Source: Sphaerospermopsis sp. SIO1G1 (GTDB lineage: Bacteria > Cyanobacteriota > Cyanobacteriia > Cyanobacteriales > Nostocaceae). Taken from it: a stretch of 64,000 nt of DNA. How positions within the stretch are numbered: position 1 is the first letter of the stretch; each line of letters opens with the position of its first letter. Location of the stretch: contig JAAHFX010000001.1 in NCBI GenBank assembly GCA_010672785.1, positions 186,001 to 250,000 of the forward strand, read 5' to 3'. Below are positions 15,820 to 25,967 of this stretch, one piece after another. The position numbers were made by a program, and so were the translations under genes. The notes below the pieces were generated by a model. It was not told the origin of the DNA. It saw only the letters and a program-made list of their open reading frames with translations, and searched no databases.

Positions 15820-18672
15820 TTACAACCCGTTCCCTACTAAAATAAATCCTGACCAATAAAAAGGATGATGCAAATTTGAGGATAAATTACTATTGTTAGT
15901 TTGGTTCACAGAAATACGTCTTTGTTCACCTGTATTTGCAAACTCTCCAGTAATTAATGATATTTGTGCTTGACGTAAAGCTTCTGCTTTTGTAAGCTGA
16001 CCTTGTTGAAGAAATCTATAGAAACTATTCATTAAAACTTGTGTACCACCATCATCTACCGACCATAAAGAAGCTATAGCTGCTCTTGCTCCTGTTTGTT
16101 GGATTTGATATCCAAAACCTAAGATTTCTTTTCCGTCTCCTAAGATATCACCTAATCCCGTCGCACAGGCTGAAAGTACAACTAAATCAACATTTGGTAA
16201 ACGCCAGTTTTTGACATCTCTTAATGTAATGCGATCGCCATTTCCAAATAGTATAAATGATTCTTCTGGTTTCCCAGCAGTAAATACAGCATGAGTTGCT
16301 AAATGAATAATGTCATAATCATTCATTTCAAAAATTATATCTTGAGTAAATTGTTTATTAAGTATTTTTCTCGTACTGGGAATATTATTTGCCAATATTT
16401 CTACTTCTTTCCCTGCAAATGGTAAACCAGAAAAATTAAATTTTTGTTCTCCTACTTGAAAACTATAGTTACCTTCACTAAAAGCAGCAGCTAAAATATT
16501 TAATTGATTTGTATTTTGAGGTTGACTATTCAATTCAGTCAAACTGACAGCGGTAATGTTATTAATTCTAAACCTTTCAATCAACCACTTTTTGCTATCA
16601 TGGAGAGCAGCTAAAGGAATATAACGTAATTGTCCATCAGGAGCGTAAATAATCGTTTTAGTCTTTGCTTGTTTGAGGTCATTTTCTAATGGTTTAATTA
16701 ACCAATTATAAAGTTTTTGAGCTTCATTTTTCGGACTTCTTACAGGTGTAGATAGCTTAGAACGAAATTCAGCAATAGTTCTATTTAATTCTTCCCGTTT
16801 GACATTTACAGTCCTACGGATAGGAGGAGCATAGGCGGAAATTAAAACTAATTCTAAACGATTTTCTAATACAAATGGATAGATGATTACTGCATTTTGT
16901 TGAATTTTTTTGAGGTTATCTTGTAAAGTGGTTGAGTAAGCATTCAAATCAATTGCTTGTCCTTGGGTACTTATTTGTAGTTCAGCAATCCATTTTTTGA
17001 CTTGAGGACTTTCTAAAAATGCTAGAAATTTTTGGGTGATTTTATGCTCGTTTTTTCTTAACTGAATAATACGTTTTCTTTGTATTTCTGTTCTTTCATT
17101 CACCGCAATATTTTCTAGTTTTGCTAATTCTTGACCTTGAGATATGGTTTTATCTATTTGTTCTGTAATTCCTGTGAATATTTTCTGTTCAGAAGAACGT
17201 TTAGTGATACCTCGGATCGTATTATTGCTTCCCCTCACATTACTTAAATAATCTTCTAATTCCTGAATTTTAAGTAAATCTAATACCCTTTGTGCTTCTA
17301 AAATTCGATTTTCTCTTAATAATAAATCTACTAAATTCCGATAATCTTCTGCAATAGTTTCTGTATAAGATTGTTGTTGTGCTTGAGGTAATTTTTTAAT
17401 ATTATTTCTAATTGCTTCTCTAAGGTTTACTGATTGTTTAAAAAACACAATTGCTAATTCTGGCTGATTTTGTTTTTCTAATAAATAACCAATATTACTC
17501 AAAAACTTGGCTTCTCCAGCTTTGTAACCAATTTCTTGGGCAATTATTAATGCTTTTTGATAGTAGCTCCAGGCTTTTTGATATTTACCTTGCTCAAAAT
17601 AAACTTTACCAAGATTAGACAGCATTACTGATTGGGATTGCTTGTAATTTAATGGTTGATTAATTTCTAATGCTTGTTGTAAAAACTTCAAGGCTAAGTT
17701 ATAATCTTTTTGTTTAAGGTAAACAATACCAATGTTATTGAAAGTAACAGATTCTAATATTTTTCTGTTGTTATTTTTATTATTAATCTCTGTTTTGATA
17801 ACTGCTAATGCTTGATTATAAAAATTTAGAGCTGAATCATATTTTTGCTGCCGAGAATGAATATTTCCAATAGCATTTAAAGCATTTACCTGTCCTTTAA
17901 AATCACCAATTCTAGTGGGACGACCAATTTCTATCAATGTTGGTATTTTTGCAGTTTTTAAAGCTTGGTGATAATAATCTAAAGCTAAATCATATTGTCC
18001 TAAAAGTTGATGAATTCTACCAATTTTAAATTCAATTCCTACCCAATGTCCTAAAACTACTTTACTTCTAATTGGTAAAGCTTGTTGATAGAATTTTAAG
18101 GCTGATTCATATTCTCCTAAAATAGTGTGAGCATTAGCCATATGATTAAGAATCATCCATTCTGAAGTCTGTAAACCCAGGTTTTTATAAATAGCTAAAC
18201 TTTGCTCAAATTTATCTAATGATTGGCGATATTGGTTATTTTGAATGAGTGTTTTACCTTGGGTAGAATAGATATCCCCGATTAATTTTAATGTTAGTCT
18301 TTCTCCATCCCCATCAGCAGATTTTCTTTGGAATGGTAAAGCTTGTTGATAATATTTTAAGGCTTGATCATATTTTTTTTGACGATGGTAAATATAACCA
18401 ATTTCATGCAAATTATCACCTATGCTAAAATTATTACCTATTTCCTGATATATTAATAATGCTTGGGAAAAACTCTGAATTGCTCGATCAAAGTTTTTAT
18501 TTGTACGATGATATGAACCTTGTCTAGATAGACGATCAGCTATCTCTTTCTGAGTTTGTTGATTTAGCTCTTTAGCAAAGATGGGTGAAGATATTAAGGG
18601 TAGTAAGAAACAAAAAGATGATATAAAAATTAATAATTTTAAAGTTTTTAACTTGTCTGGATAGAATTTCAT
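15820..18672 (-). CDS. exported TPR protein with C-terminal CHAT (caspase-like) domain, 950 aa
   Basis: The N-terminus has basic residues followed by a hydrophobic stretch (LLIFISSFCFLLPLISSPIFA), a signal peptide probably cleaved after about residue 33. Residues about 45-430 are tandem tetratricopeptide repeats of the ALKYYQQALP type, ten or more. A helical segment follows, then the CHAT domain (about 640-950) with the His-Cys dyad of this caspase-related family: His794 in HLATHAVF and Cys836 in LSACATGLG. CHAT proteins are peptidases or peptidase-like; in cyanobacteria this architecture is common and usually uncharacterised. The divergent neighbour across 278 bases encodes an exported LRR protein. 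Both being exported suggests cell-envelope roles, but no shared function is proven. Confidence 0.85.
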   Translation of the reverse strand: MKFYPDKLKTLKLLIFISSFCFLLPLISSPIFAKELNQQTQKEIADRLSRQGSYHRTNKNFDRAIQSFSQALLIYQEIGNNFSIGDNLHEIGYIYHRQKKYDQALKYYQQALPFQRKSADGDGERLTLKLIGDIYSTQGKTLIQNNQYRQSLDKFEQSLAIYKNLGLQTSEWMILNHMANAHTILGEYESALKFYQQALPIRSKVVLGHWVGIEFKIGRIHQLLGQYDLALDYYHQALKTAKIPTLIEIGRPTRIGDFKGQVNALNAIGNIHSRQQKYDSALNFYNQALAVIKTEINNKNNNRKILESVTFNNIGIVYLKQKDYNLALKFLQQALEINQPLNYKQSQSVMLSNLGKVYFEQGKYQKAWSYYQKALIIAQEIGYKAGEAKFLSNIGYLLEKQNQPELAIVFFKQSVNLREAIRNNIKKLPQAQQQSYTETIAEDYRNLVDLLLRENRILEAQRVLDLLKIQELEDYLSNVRGSNNTIRGITKRSSEQKIFTGITEQIDKTISQGQELAKLENIAVNERTEIQRKRIIQLRKNEHKITQKFLAFLESPQVKKWIAELQISTQGQAIDLNAYSTTLQDNLKKIQQNAVIIYPFVLENRLELVLISAYAPPIRRTVNVKREELNRTIAEFRSKLSTPVRSPKNEAQKLYNWLIKPLENDLKQAKTKTIIYAPDGQLRYIPLAALHDSKKWLIERFRINNITAVSLTELNSQPQNTNQLNILAAAFSEGNYSFQVGEQKFNFSGLPFAGKEVEILANNIPSTRKILNKQFTQDIIFEMNDYDIIHLATHAVFTAGKPEESFILFGNGDRITLRDVKNWRLPNVDLVVLSACATGLGDILGDGKEILGFGYQIQQTGARAAIASLWSVDDGGTQVLMNSFYRFLQQGQLTKAEALRQAQISLITGEFANTGEQRRISVNQTNNSNLSSNLHHPFYWSGFILVGNGL

Positions 18673-18737
18673 TTTTTATACCTTTATAAAGTATAATTCT
18701 AACACATTTAGCTATTTTGCATTTAAAATAAATAAAG

Positions 18738-18806
18738 TGAAATGAACCACGAAGGACGCAAAGAACACGAAGATAAGAGGGTTTGAGAGATATTTTGTGT
18801 AAGTCT
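18738..18806 (-). repeat. partial, inverted copy of the ACTTACG-ended element
   Basis: Contains AACCACGAAGGACGCAAAG, GAGGGTTTGAGAGATATTTTG (shortened here to its key words) and the terminal TGTGTAAGT at 18796-18804, matching the elements at 5392 and 13456 in reverse. The other terminus is not recognisable. Confidence 0.45.
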
Positions 18807-18950
18807 TATTTCATTGGAAAATCCTTTTTTATCATTGTTTCAGGAACGAAACTTAATAAATACAGTTTAGGGTTTCACTTTTTTTAAACTAACTTATAGG
18901 AAAATTGCCAAGGTATTGTAATAATATAATGTACTTAATGGAGATTAGTA

Positions 18951-20609
18951 ATGTCCAAACTCTACCAAAAAAAGAATCTTCACAACATAAACAAAATAGC
19001 ATTGACTACGCTAATTACTACTACTATTACTATGTTATTTTTTTATGGTTCAAAAGCATCTCAGGCTATAACAAACCATAATATTTCTTTTTTAAAACTG
19101 TGCTATCAACAAGCTAATTTACCAGCAGATACGAGAATTACAGTGGAAGTTTTGTTAAAGAAAGCAGGTACAAATGATTGTGAACTAGCTAATCATAAAC
19201 TGTTAAATATGACTCAACTTTATTTGACGGGGAAAGGAATTCGTGACTTAAAACCTTTATCATCACTCACAAATTTAGAATATCTGAATTTACATAATAA
19301 TCAAATTGTTGATATTAGTCCTTTGGCAAGATTAAAAAAATTGCAGCGACTTTATTTGGGGTTAAACAAAATTTCTGACATTAGCTCTTTAAAAGCATTG
19401 ACTAATTTAGAAAATCTTCATATCGGTAGTAATAAAAAGATTGCTGATGTTAGCTCTTTGTCAGGATTGAAAAATCTAACTTGGCTGGATTTACATAACA
19501 ATTCAATTACAGATATCAGCCAATTATCAGGATTGAAAAATTTAACAGGTCTCAATTTGGCTAATAATTCAATTATAAATATTCGCCCTATAGCAGAACT
19601 CAATCAGCTATCCTACCTTAAACTGGGAAAGAACACAATTAAAGATATTAGTCATCTAGAGAAATTAACTAAACTCAATAAACTTTATCTCGGAGAAAAT
19701 CAAATTAATGATATTAGCTCTCTAGCAGAAATAACTAGCTTAAAAGCACTTTTTCTGGAAGATAACCAAATTCAAGATATTCGCCCTCTAGCCAATTTAA
19801 AAAATTTGAGGCACCTGGTTATTGTCTTCAACAAAATTACAGATATTAGTCCTCTTGCACAGCTAACAAATCTCAATTTTCTCAGTCTCCGTTTTAACCA
19901 AATTCAGGATATTACTCCTTTAGCAAATTTACCGAACCTAGAAACTCTAATCCTAGAAGATAACCAAATTAACGATATTAGTTCTTTAGCAAATCTGACA
20001 AATTTGAAGTCTTTGAATCTTGAATATAACCAAATCCAAAATATCAGTACTTTGGCAAATTTAACAAATGTCAAGCGGATTAATCTCAAAGGTAATCAAG
20101 TAGATATTAAATCTGTAGCTAACTTAAAAAATATCGAGTCTCTGGATTTAACTGATAATCAAATTACAGATATTCAACCTTTAGCACAATTAACAAATTT
20201 AACTAATCTTCAACTTGGCAATAACCAAATTACTGATATTCAACCTTTGGCAAAATTGACAAATTTAACTAACCTTCAGCTTGAAAATAACCAAATTACT
20301 AATATTCAACCTTTGGCAAAATTAACAAATTTAAAATGGCTTGATTTGAAGGGGTATAAAATCCAAGATATTAGTGCTTTAACTACACTCAATCAACTAC
20401 GTTCCCTAAAATTAGAAGGGAATCAAATCCAAGATATTAGCTCTTTAGGAAAACTGGAAAATTTAGCAAGATTAAATCTTCGTTTTAATCCCATCACAAA
20501 TCTTCAACCCCTATCAAAATTGGAGAAAATAGAAAAAATTTACCTGGGTGATAATCAATTATTACGTTCAACTTGTTCTATTCATGGTTTAGAAGGCTGT
20601 CAATTTTAG
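18951..20609 (+). CDS. exported leucine-rich-repeat (internalin-like) protein, 552 aa
   Basis: After a basic N-terminus comes a hydrophobic segment (about residues 17-35) ending near a KASQA site, so a signal peptide is likely. From about residue 82 to 530 there are about 20 consecutive 22-residue repeats of the SDS22/internalin class, consensus LxxLxLxxNQIxDIxPLAxLTN, giving a curved solenoid for protein binding. Two repeats deviate by one residue (23 near residue 165, 21 near 385). The C-terminus ends with a Cys-containing cap (STCSIHGLEGCQF). No anchoring motif (LPXTG, transmembrane tail) is visible, so the protein may be secreted or periplasmic. Ligand unknown. The ATG follows AATGGAGATTAGTA, a usable Shine-Dalgarno. 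Confidence 0.85.
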   Translation: MSKLYQKKNLHNINKIALTTLITTTITMLFFYGSKASQAITNHNISFLKLCYQQANLPADTRITVEVLLKKAGTNDCELANHKLLNMTQLYLTGKGIRDLKPLSSLTNLEYLNLHNNQIVDISPLARLKKLQRLYLGLNKISDISSLKALTNLENLHIGSNKKIADVSSLSGLKNLTWLDLHNNSITDISQLSGLKNLTGLNLANNSIINIRPIAELNQLSYLKLGKNTIKDISHLEKLTKLNKLYLGENQINDISSLAEITSLKALFLEDNQIQDIRPLANLKNLRHLVIVFNKITDISPLAQLTNLNFLSLRFNQIQDITPLANLPNLETLILEDNQINDISSLANLTNLKSLNLEYNQIQNISTLANLTNVKRINLKGNQVDIKSVANLKNIESLDLTDNQITDIQPLAQLTNLTNLQLGNNQITDIQPLAKLTNLTNLQLENNQITNIQPLAKLTNLKWLDLKGYKIQDISALTTLNQLRSLKLEGNQIQDISSLGKLENLARLNLRFNPITNLQPLSKLEKIEKIYLGDNQLLRSTCSIHGLEGCQF

Positions 20610-20625
20610 AGCGATCGCCTTTACC

Positions 20626-21561
20626 ATGAGGATGGAATCGTTATACTATCTGTGGGAATTATATTTTTTATTGATTGCCATCATTATGTCTTTAGTTACA
20701 ACACCTCTAATTGGTTTAAAAGCTGACTCTTTCCGTCATCCCCTAGACTTGGAAGCTACTCAAACTCTCAAGCAAATTCCAGGTATAGATATGATGGTGA
20801 GAAATTTGTTAGGCCCTATGGCTGAACAAGTTTTTTATGTAGAAAATATTGCTGCTAGTGTATTGGTGGGTGAAAATCAATTACCTGATTTACATAAGTT
20901 ATTATTAGATGCTTGCATAACTTTGGATATTGAACCACCTCAGTTATATGTGCATCAACATCCCGCTCCTAATGCTTATACTTTTGCTATGCGGGGTAAA
21001 CAACCTTTTGTAGTGTTGCACACTTCTTTAATTGATATGTTAACTCCAGAGGAAGTGCAAGCGGTAATTGCCCATGAGTTGGGACATCTAAAATGTGATC
21101 ATAGTGTGTATTTAACACCCGTGAATTTATTGATCTTAGCTGCATCAATTGTACCTAATATTGGTGTGGCTTTAGCACAAACTCTACAAGCACAGTTATT
21201 GGAATGGGTACGTTGTGCAGAATTTACTTGCGATCGCGCTGCTTTATTAGCTACCCAAAATCCCAGAGTTGTTATGTCTGTGTTGATGAAGTTAGCAGGT
21301 GGTTCTCCTACTTTAGCACCCCAATTAAATCTAGATGCTTTTGTTGCCCAAGCACGTGCGTACGATGACATTAATAAAACGGAATTGGGTGTCATGGTAA
21401 AAGAAGCTCGTACCGCCCAATTAAGTCACCCAGTACCAGTATTACGAGCTAGGGAAATTGATCGTTGGTCAAGTAGTACAGAATACCATAAACTTATGCA
21501 AAATCACGGATTTAGGGGCAAAACTGAAACTGCACCTAGGGGAGGATGGAGGAATTGGTAA
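20626..21561 (+). CDS. M48-family zinc metalloprotease, 311 aa
   Basis: The HEXXH zinc motif is at residues 150-154 (AHELGHLKCDH), and a third-ligand Glu candidate lies in CAEFTCDRAALLA. One hydrophobic N-terminal segment (about 8-30) anchors the protein; a second hydrophobic stretch after the zinc motif may be membrane-associated. The family includes HtpX and Oma1-like membrane proteases acting in quality control. Length is typical of cyanobacterial members. The gene starts 17 bases after the LRR gene stop and could be read from the same transcript. A second ATG two codons in is possible as start. Confidence 0.88.
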   Translation: MRMESLYYLWELYFLLIAIIMSLVTTPLIGLKADSFRHPLDLEATQTLKQIPGIDMMVRNLLGPMAEQVFYVENIAASVLVGENQLPDLHKLLLDACITLDIEPPQLYVHQHPAPNAYTFAMRGKQPFVVLHTSLIDMLTPEEVQAVIAHELGHLKCDHSVYLTPVNLLILAASIVPNIGVALAQTLQAQLLEWVRCAEFTCDRAALLATQNPRVVMSVLMKLAGGSPTLAPQLNLDAFVAQARAYDDINKTELGVMVKEARTAQLSHPVPVLRAREIDRWSSSTEYHKLMQNHGFRGKTETAPRGGWRNW

Positions 21562-21639
21562 ATAGGTGACAAGTGACAGTAAGAAATTTACCAATTACTA
21601 GTTTTATCTCATCAATAACTATCAACATCATCATTGATC

Positions 21640-22263
21640 ATGACTTTACAATTTTTAAGAATTCCCCCCACAGCACAAGAAACTCCATCTGCTTTAATTG
21701 TTACTTTGCATGGTTGGGGTGCAAATGCTGAAGATGTAGAATCTTTATCCTCTTATTTCAATTTGCCTGATTGTGAATTTTTGTTTCCAAATGCGCCTTA
21801 TCCCCATCCTTATTCCTCTGTTGGTAGAGCTTGGTATGATTTGGAAAATGAAAATTACTCAGGGTTGTCAGAGAGTAGAGAAATGTTAATAGATTGGTTA
21901 CAGTCTTTAGAAAATTTGACAGGAATTCCCTTATCCCAAACTATTTTGAGTGGCTTTTCTCAAGGTGGTGCAATGACTTTAGATGTGGGTTTAACTTTAC
22001 CTTTAGCTGGTTTAGCCGTGATGAGTGGGTATCCACACCCTCAACTTACTCAGTTGAAAAAAGGCAATTTTCCACCTACATTAATTATGCACGGCAGACA
22101 AGATCAAGTTGTACCCTTATCTGCGGCAGTTAAAGCTAGAGATATTTCTCAAGCATTAGGAGTAAACGTAGATTATCATGAATTCGATGCAGGGCATGAA
22201 ATTAACTTACAAATGTTAGACATATTGCGAACTTTTGTTATTAAGACAATTAATAATAGTTAG
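21640..22263 (+). CDS. carboxylesterase / phospholipase-type alpha/beta hydrolase, 207 aa
   Basis: The sequence has LHGWGANAED (oxyanion region), the nucleophile elbow LSGFSQGGAM, a MHGRQDQVVPL segment with the catalytic Asp, and DAGHEI with the catalytic His, all in the order of the carboxylesterase/phospholipase/acyl-protein thioesterase family. Length is normal. No signal peptide is seen, so it is probably cytoplasmic. ATG at 21640 is preferred over an in-frame TTG at 21634. It lies 78 bases after the M48 gene on the same strand. Substrate unknown; short-chain esters are usual for the family. Confidence 0.85.
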   Translation: MTLQFLRIPPTAQETPSALIVTLHGWGANAEDVESLSSYFNLPDCEFLFPNAPYPHPYSSVGRAWYDLENENYSGLSESREMLIDWLQSLENLTGIPLSQTILSGFSQGGAMTLDVGLTLPLAGLAVMSGYPHPQLTQLKKGNFPPTLIMHGRQDQVVPLSAAVKARDISQALGVNVDYHEFDAGHEINLQMLDILRTFVIKTINNS

Positions 22264-22409
22264 ATTATGAATTTTTTACAAAACAGGACAAAAATCAGCA
22301 GAAAGTTTACAGTTTTTGTGTCAATTAGTGGGTAATATATATTAGGTGGAATAAGTTAGCGCAACTCCACCCCAAGCTGAATGCGGTGCTGCAAAAGGGA
22401 GGGGCAAGC

Positions 22410-22625
22410 ATGATGACAACTCTAAGCATTTCCAAAACAGATATTGCTGCTATGACAGCAAACGATGTTGATGATTTGGCCAACCGTCTGGAATTAGATA
22501 ATTATAGTAATGCTTTTGAGGGTTTAAATGATTGGCATTTATTGCGGGCGATCGCGTTTCAGCGGCCAGAATTGGTTGAGCCTTATGTCTATCTTTTAGA
22601 TTTAGAACCCTACGATGAAGGTTAA
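22410..22625 (+). CDS. DUF2555-like small cyanobacterial protein, 71 aa
   Basis: A small acidic soluble protein with the segments MTANDVDDLANRLELDNYSN and LNDWHLLRAIAFQRPELVEPY. It matches my memory of the cyanobacteria-specific DUF2555 family, of unknown function. The start is set by a good Shine-Dalgarno (GGGAGGGG at 22397-22404) six bases before ATG at 22410; an upstream in-frame GTG at 22386 would place the Shine-Dalgarno inside the gene. It stands between the esterase and coaBC, all on one strand. Confidence 0.75.
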   Translation: MMTTLSISKTDIAAMTANDVDDLANRLELDNYSNAFEGLNDWHLLRAIAFQRPELVEPYVYLLDLEPYDEG

Positions 22626-22849
22626 ATTTAAAATTTAAGCTTTGATACCAACATTTTAAGCTATTTTATTGTGCGTCACTATATCCTAATGGCGCACTCT
22701 GTTATTTTTTCTATACTTGTTCAAAATAGGCTCACATAGCACTACACGCAATTCAAAAGCTTACTGTTTATATGTTTCCAGATTCAATCATATTCTCACC
22801 TAATTGTGTAGAGCTTATCAATAGAGTTTGTTGAAGAATTTCTGACAAA

Positions 22850-24061
22850 ATGCCACCATCCATAAACCCCCAACCCAAAAAAGTTATCATTGCCATCTGT
22901 GGAGGTATTGCATCTTATAAAATCTGTGAATTAATTTCTACTTTATTCAAATCTGGGATAGAAGTCAAAGTTATTCTCACAAATTCCGCTCACAAATTTA
23001 TTACCCCCTTAACTGTCGCCACCTTATCTCGTCATCAAGCTTACACAGATAATGATTTTTGGCAACCTATTTATGATCGTCCTATACATATTGAATTGGG
23101 AGAATGGGCTGATTTAATTGTAATCGCGCCTTTAACAGCTAATACTTTGGCTAAATTAGCTTATGGAATGGCAGATAACTTATTAACGAATACTGTTCTT
23201 GCTTCGACCTGTTCTGTATTGTTAGCACCCGCCATGAATACGGATATGTGGGAACAAGTGATAGTGCAAAGAAATTGGCAGCAAATATTGACAGATAAGC
23301 GATATCATGGTATGCAAAGTGGCTCTGGGTTATTAGCTTGCGATCGCATCGGTGCAGGAAGAATGGCCGAACCAGCAGAAATATTTGTTTACATTCAATC
23401 CTTATTGCATACCCAGGGGAAGAGAGATTTAAGCGGGAAGCGGATTTTAATCAGTGCGGGGGGAACGAGAGAATATTTAGATCCCGTGCGGTTTATTGGT
23501 AATCCCTCAACCGGTAAAATGGGATTAGCATTAGCACAAGCAGCATTACACAGAGGTGCAGAGATTACATTAGTACATTGTCCAGCAAGTTGGAATGCAC
23601 CTTTAGGAGTTAAAGCAATTTCCGTAGTCAGTGCAGTCGAAATGCAGCAAGTAATGTTAGATCAGTTAGCAAACGCAGACATAATAATCATGTCAGCTGC
23701 CGTTGCAGATGTAAAACCAAAAACTTACAGTGCAGAAAAATTACCCAAGCGATCGCTACCAGAAAATTTACCCCTAGCACCAGTAACAGACATCATAGCA
23801 GAACTAAGTAAACTCAAAAGACCACAACAATTATTAATAGGTTTTGCGGCCCAAACAGGGGATATTATTAAACCAGCAAAAGAGAAATTACAAAGAAAGA
23901 AATTAGATATAATTATAGCCAACCCAATTGATAAAAGTGATAGTGGTTTTGGTAGTGAAAATAACCAAGCAGTATTTTTAGATAAATCAGGAAGAGAAAC
24001 AGAAATTCCTATTTGTTCCAAGTTAGAAATGGCGCATTATTTATATGATTTTACAATTTGA
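22850..24061 (+). CDS. coaBC: bifunctional phosphopantothenoylcysteine decarboxylase / phosphopantothenate-cysteine ligase
   Basis: CoaBC carries out two consecutive steps of coenzyme A synthesis: ligation of cysteine to 4'-phosphopantothenate and decarboxylation of the product. The N-terminal flavoprotein (CoaC) domain, about residues 10-185, shows [15 protein letters not shown], the [16 protein letters not shown] segment, [12 protein letters not shown] with the PAMNxxMW active-site motif, and a GAGRMAEP loop. The C-terminal CoaB domain begins at about 195 with [18 protein letters not shown] and STGKMG. Length 403 is normal. The ATG is the first in frame after the intergenic gap. Essential housekeeping enzyme, cytoplasmic. 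Confidence 0.96.
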   Translation: MPPSINPQPKKVIIAICGGIASYKICELISTLFKSGIEVKVILTNSAHKFITPLTVATLSRHQAYTDNDFWQPIYDRPIHIELGEWADLIVIAPLTANTLAKLAYGMADNLLTNTVLASTCSVLLAPAMNTDMWEQVIVQRNWQQILTDKRYHGMQSGSGLLACDRIGAGRMAEPAEIFVYIQSLLHTQGKRDLSGKRILISAGGTREYLDPVRFIGNPSTGKMGLALAQAALHRGAEITLVHCPASWNAPLGVKAISVVSAVEMQQVMLDQLANADIIIMSAAVADVKPKTYSAEKLPKRSLPENLPLAPVTDIIAELSKLKRPQQLLIGFAAQTGDIIKPAKEKLQRKKLDIIIANPIDKSDSGFGSENNQAVFLDKSGRETEIPICSKLEMAHYLYDFTI

Positions 24062-24081
24062 TTGAATTAAACAACTATGGT

Positions 24082-24170
24082 TATTCAGTACCTAATATGC
24101 AAAATTTGTCTCTTTACCCTATTCCCTGTTCCCTATTCCTTCTGATCAATTTAGCATAACAATTACGGTA
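24082..24170. repeat. second copy of the TTCAGTACCTAAT-type intergenic repeat
   Basis: Left part GGTTATTCAGTACCTAATAT, a middle CCCTATTCCCTGTTCCCTA tract and right part TTTAGCATAACAA match the element at 3560-3738, but about half the interior is missing. It lies between convergent coaBC and the histidine kinase. Confidence 0.5.
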
Positions 24171-24179
24171 TAAACAAAA

Positions 24180-25967
24180 CTATTGCCTAATCGGAATTTT
24201 GATTATAAAATCAGTTCCTGCTCCTACTTGTGAATTAAATTCTAATTTCCCTCGATGCTTTTCTGTAATAATCTGATAACTAATAGCCATTCCCATACCT
24301 GTACCCTTACCTATTTCTTTAGTAGTAAAAAATGGGTCAAAAATTTGATTTTTAATATTTTCTTCTATACCTGTGCCATTATCAGATAATATAATTTCTA
24401 TCCATTTTTTTTCAATCAAATTAGTCGTCACTTTAATTGTGTAAGATTTCTCCTGTCTTGCTATAGAAGAAAGATGAAGATGATTTTCTTCAATAGCATC
24501 AATTGCATTAACTATTATATTCATTAAAACTTGATTTAATTGTCCAGGATAGCATTCTACTAATGGCAAATCACCATAATCTCGAATAACTGTAATTTCC
24601 GGTTTATCACCATTTACCTTGAGACGATGTTGTAATATTAATAAAGTGCTTTCAATCCCATCATGGATATTGACTGTTTTAAATTCTGCCTCATCCATGC
24701 GGGAAAAATTACGTAAAGAGACAACAATATCTCTAATTCGCTCTGTTCCTAATTCTATAGAATTGATTAACTTGGGTAAGTCTTCAATTAAAAAGTTTAG
24801 ATCTATATCTGCCTTGATATCTTTAATTTCATGATTTTCATAATTGTTAAGTTCACAATTTTTTTGATATACATCAATCATTTTTAATAAAGACTCTGAA
24901 TATTCTCTTAAACAACTAATATTACCATAAATGAAATTCACAGGATTATTAATTTCATGGGCGACTCCAGCAACTAACTGACCTAAACTAGACATTTTTT
25001 CACTTTGAATTATTTGTGCTTGAGTTAATTTTAACTCTACTAATATATTTTGTAATTCCAAAGTTCGTTGTCTGACTCTTTCTTCTAAGTTCTCATTGGC
25101 TTGTTTCAGTCTAAATTCAGCCCACCAGTGTTCTTGAATGGTTGAAGATAGAACTAAAGCCGTCAGAGCAAATACACCAATAAATGATTGTAGTAAGATC
25201 AGAGATTCTAAAGTTTCTGAACGAAAAAATGAACCTGCTCCCTGAGTAGTTCTGAAAATAGCAACCACTGTAATTAATAATGTTAATAAACTGGTTTCCC
25301 GGAGACGAAAACGAAATGCTGACCAAATTAAAATCGGCAAAAGAGTATATTCAATAGCATAGCCACTACCAAAGGAAATTTGAATAATTAAACCTATGAT
25401 CAATAACATTAGAAATAATTCTACTCTCCAACCAGCAGGTAAAGGTTTTTGTTTTTTTGGTAGTTGTGTCCAAACTAGAATTGCAGGAGTTATCAATAAA
25501 ATATCTAAAGGAAGAGGTAGCCACCATGATAGCCAAGAAATTTGATAATCTGACCAAGGAATGTTCTTAGTAGTTGCAAACAAACTAATTGCTATATGAG
25601 ATGTAATAAAAGATTCTCCACTAACAATTAATAAAAATTTGAAAATATTGGTAGAAGTATCATAAAAATCTTTTGCTCCTATAAATTTTTTTTTTAAAAT
25701 ATAAATAATTCCAGTATCTAATGTACTAATGGAAGTAACTGCTATGATTATCAATAAGCTATGATTACTTTCATAAACTGATGTGTATAACCAACTATTT
25801 ACCAATAACTCACTGCATATAATAGCTGGTAAAAAACTCCAACCTAAACGTAAAATTCCCGCTACATAAACCCCAGCAGATGGCCAAAAAGCTGATACAC
25901 CATTATCAAAAGTGATTGTTGTAGAAATTTGGACTAAAATAAAATGAATTATAGGTAAAAAAATCAA
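24180..25967 (-). CDS. MASE1-domain membrane sensor histidine kinase, 595 aa
   Basis: The first about 280 residues are polytopic and resemble the MASE1 sensory module (FWPSAGVYVAGILRLGW near the N-terminus). A coiled-coil linker (LKQANENLEERVRQRTLELQ...) leads to the kinase core: H-box GVAHEINNPVNF with the phospho-accepting His, N-box IVNAIDAI, G1 LSDNGTGIEE and G2 GKGTGMGMAIS. The HEINNP type is common in cyanobacterial kinases. No receiver domain follows and no response-regulator gene is adjacent, so it is an orphan kinase. The start is odd: the frame is closed by a stop just upstream at about 25989 and offers only TTG at 25967, so the true N-terminus may be slightly truncated or TTG-initiated. 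Confidence 0.85.
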   Translation of the reverse strand: MIFLPIIHFILVQISTTITFDNGVSAFWPSAGVYVAGILRLGWSFLPAIICSELLVNSWLYTSVYESNHSLLIIIAVTSISTLDTGIIYILKKKFIGAKDFYDTSTNIFKFLLIVSGESFITSHIAISLFATTKNIPWSDYQISWLSWWLPLPLDILLITPAILVWTQLPKKQKPLPAGWRVELFLMLLIIGLIIQISFGSGYAIEYTLLPILIWSAFRFRLRETSLLTLLITVVAIFRTTQGAGSFFRSETLESLILLQSFIGVFALTALVLSSTIQEHWWAEFRLKQANENLEERVRQRTLELQNILVELKLTQAQIIQSEKMSSLGQLVAGVAHEINNPVNFIYGNISCLREYSESLLKMIDVYQKNCELNNYENHEIKDIKADIDLNFLIEDLPKLINSIELGTERIRDIVVSLRNFSRMDEAEFKTVNIHDGIESTLLILQHRLKVNGDKPEITVIRDYGDLPLVECYPGQLNQVLMNIIVNAIDAIEENHLHLSSIARQEKSYTIKVTTNLIEKKWIEIILSDNGTGIEENIKNQIFDPFFTTKEIGKGTGMGMAISYQIITEKHRGKLEFNSQVGAGTDFIIKIPIRQ

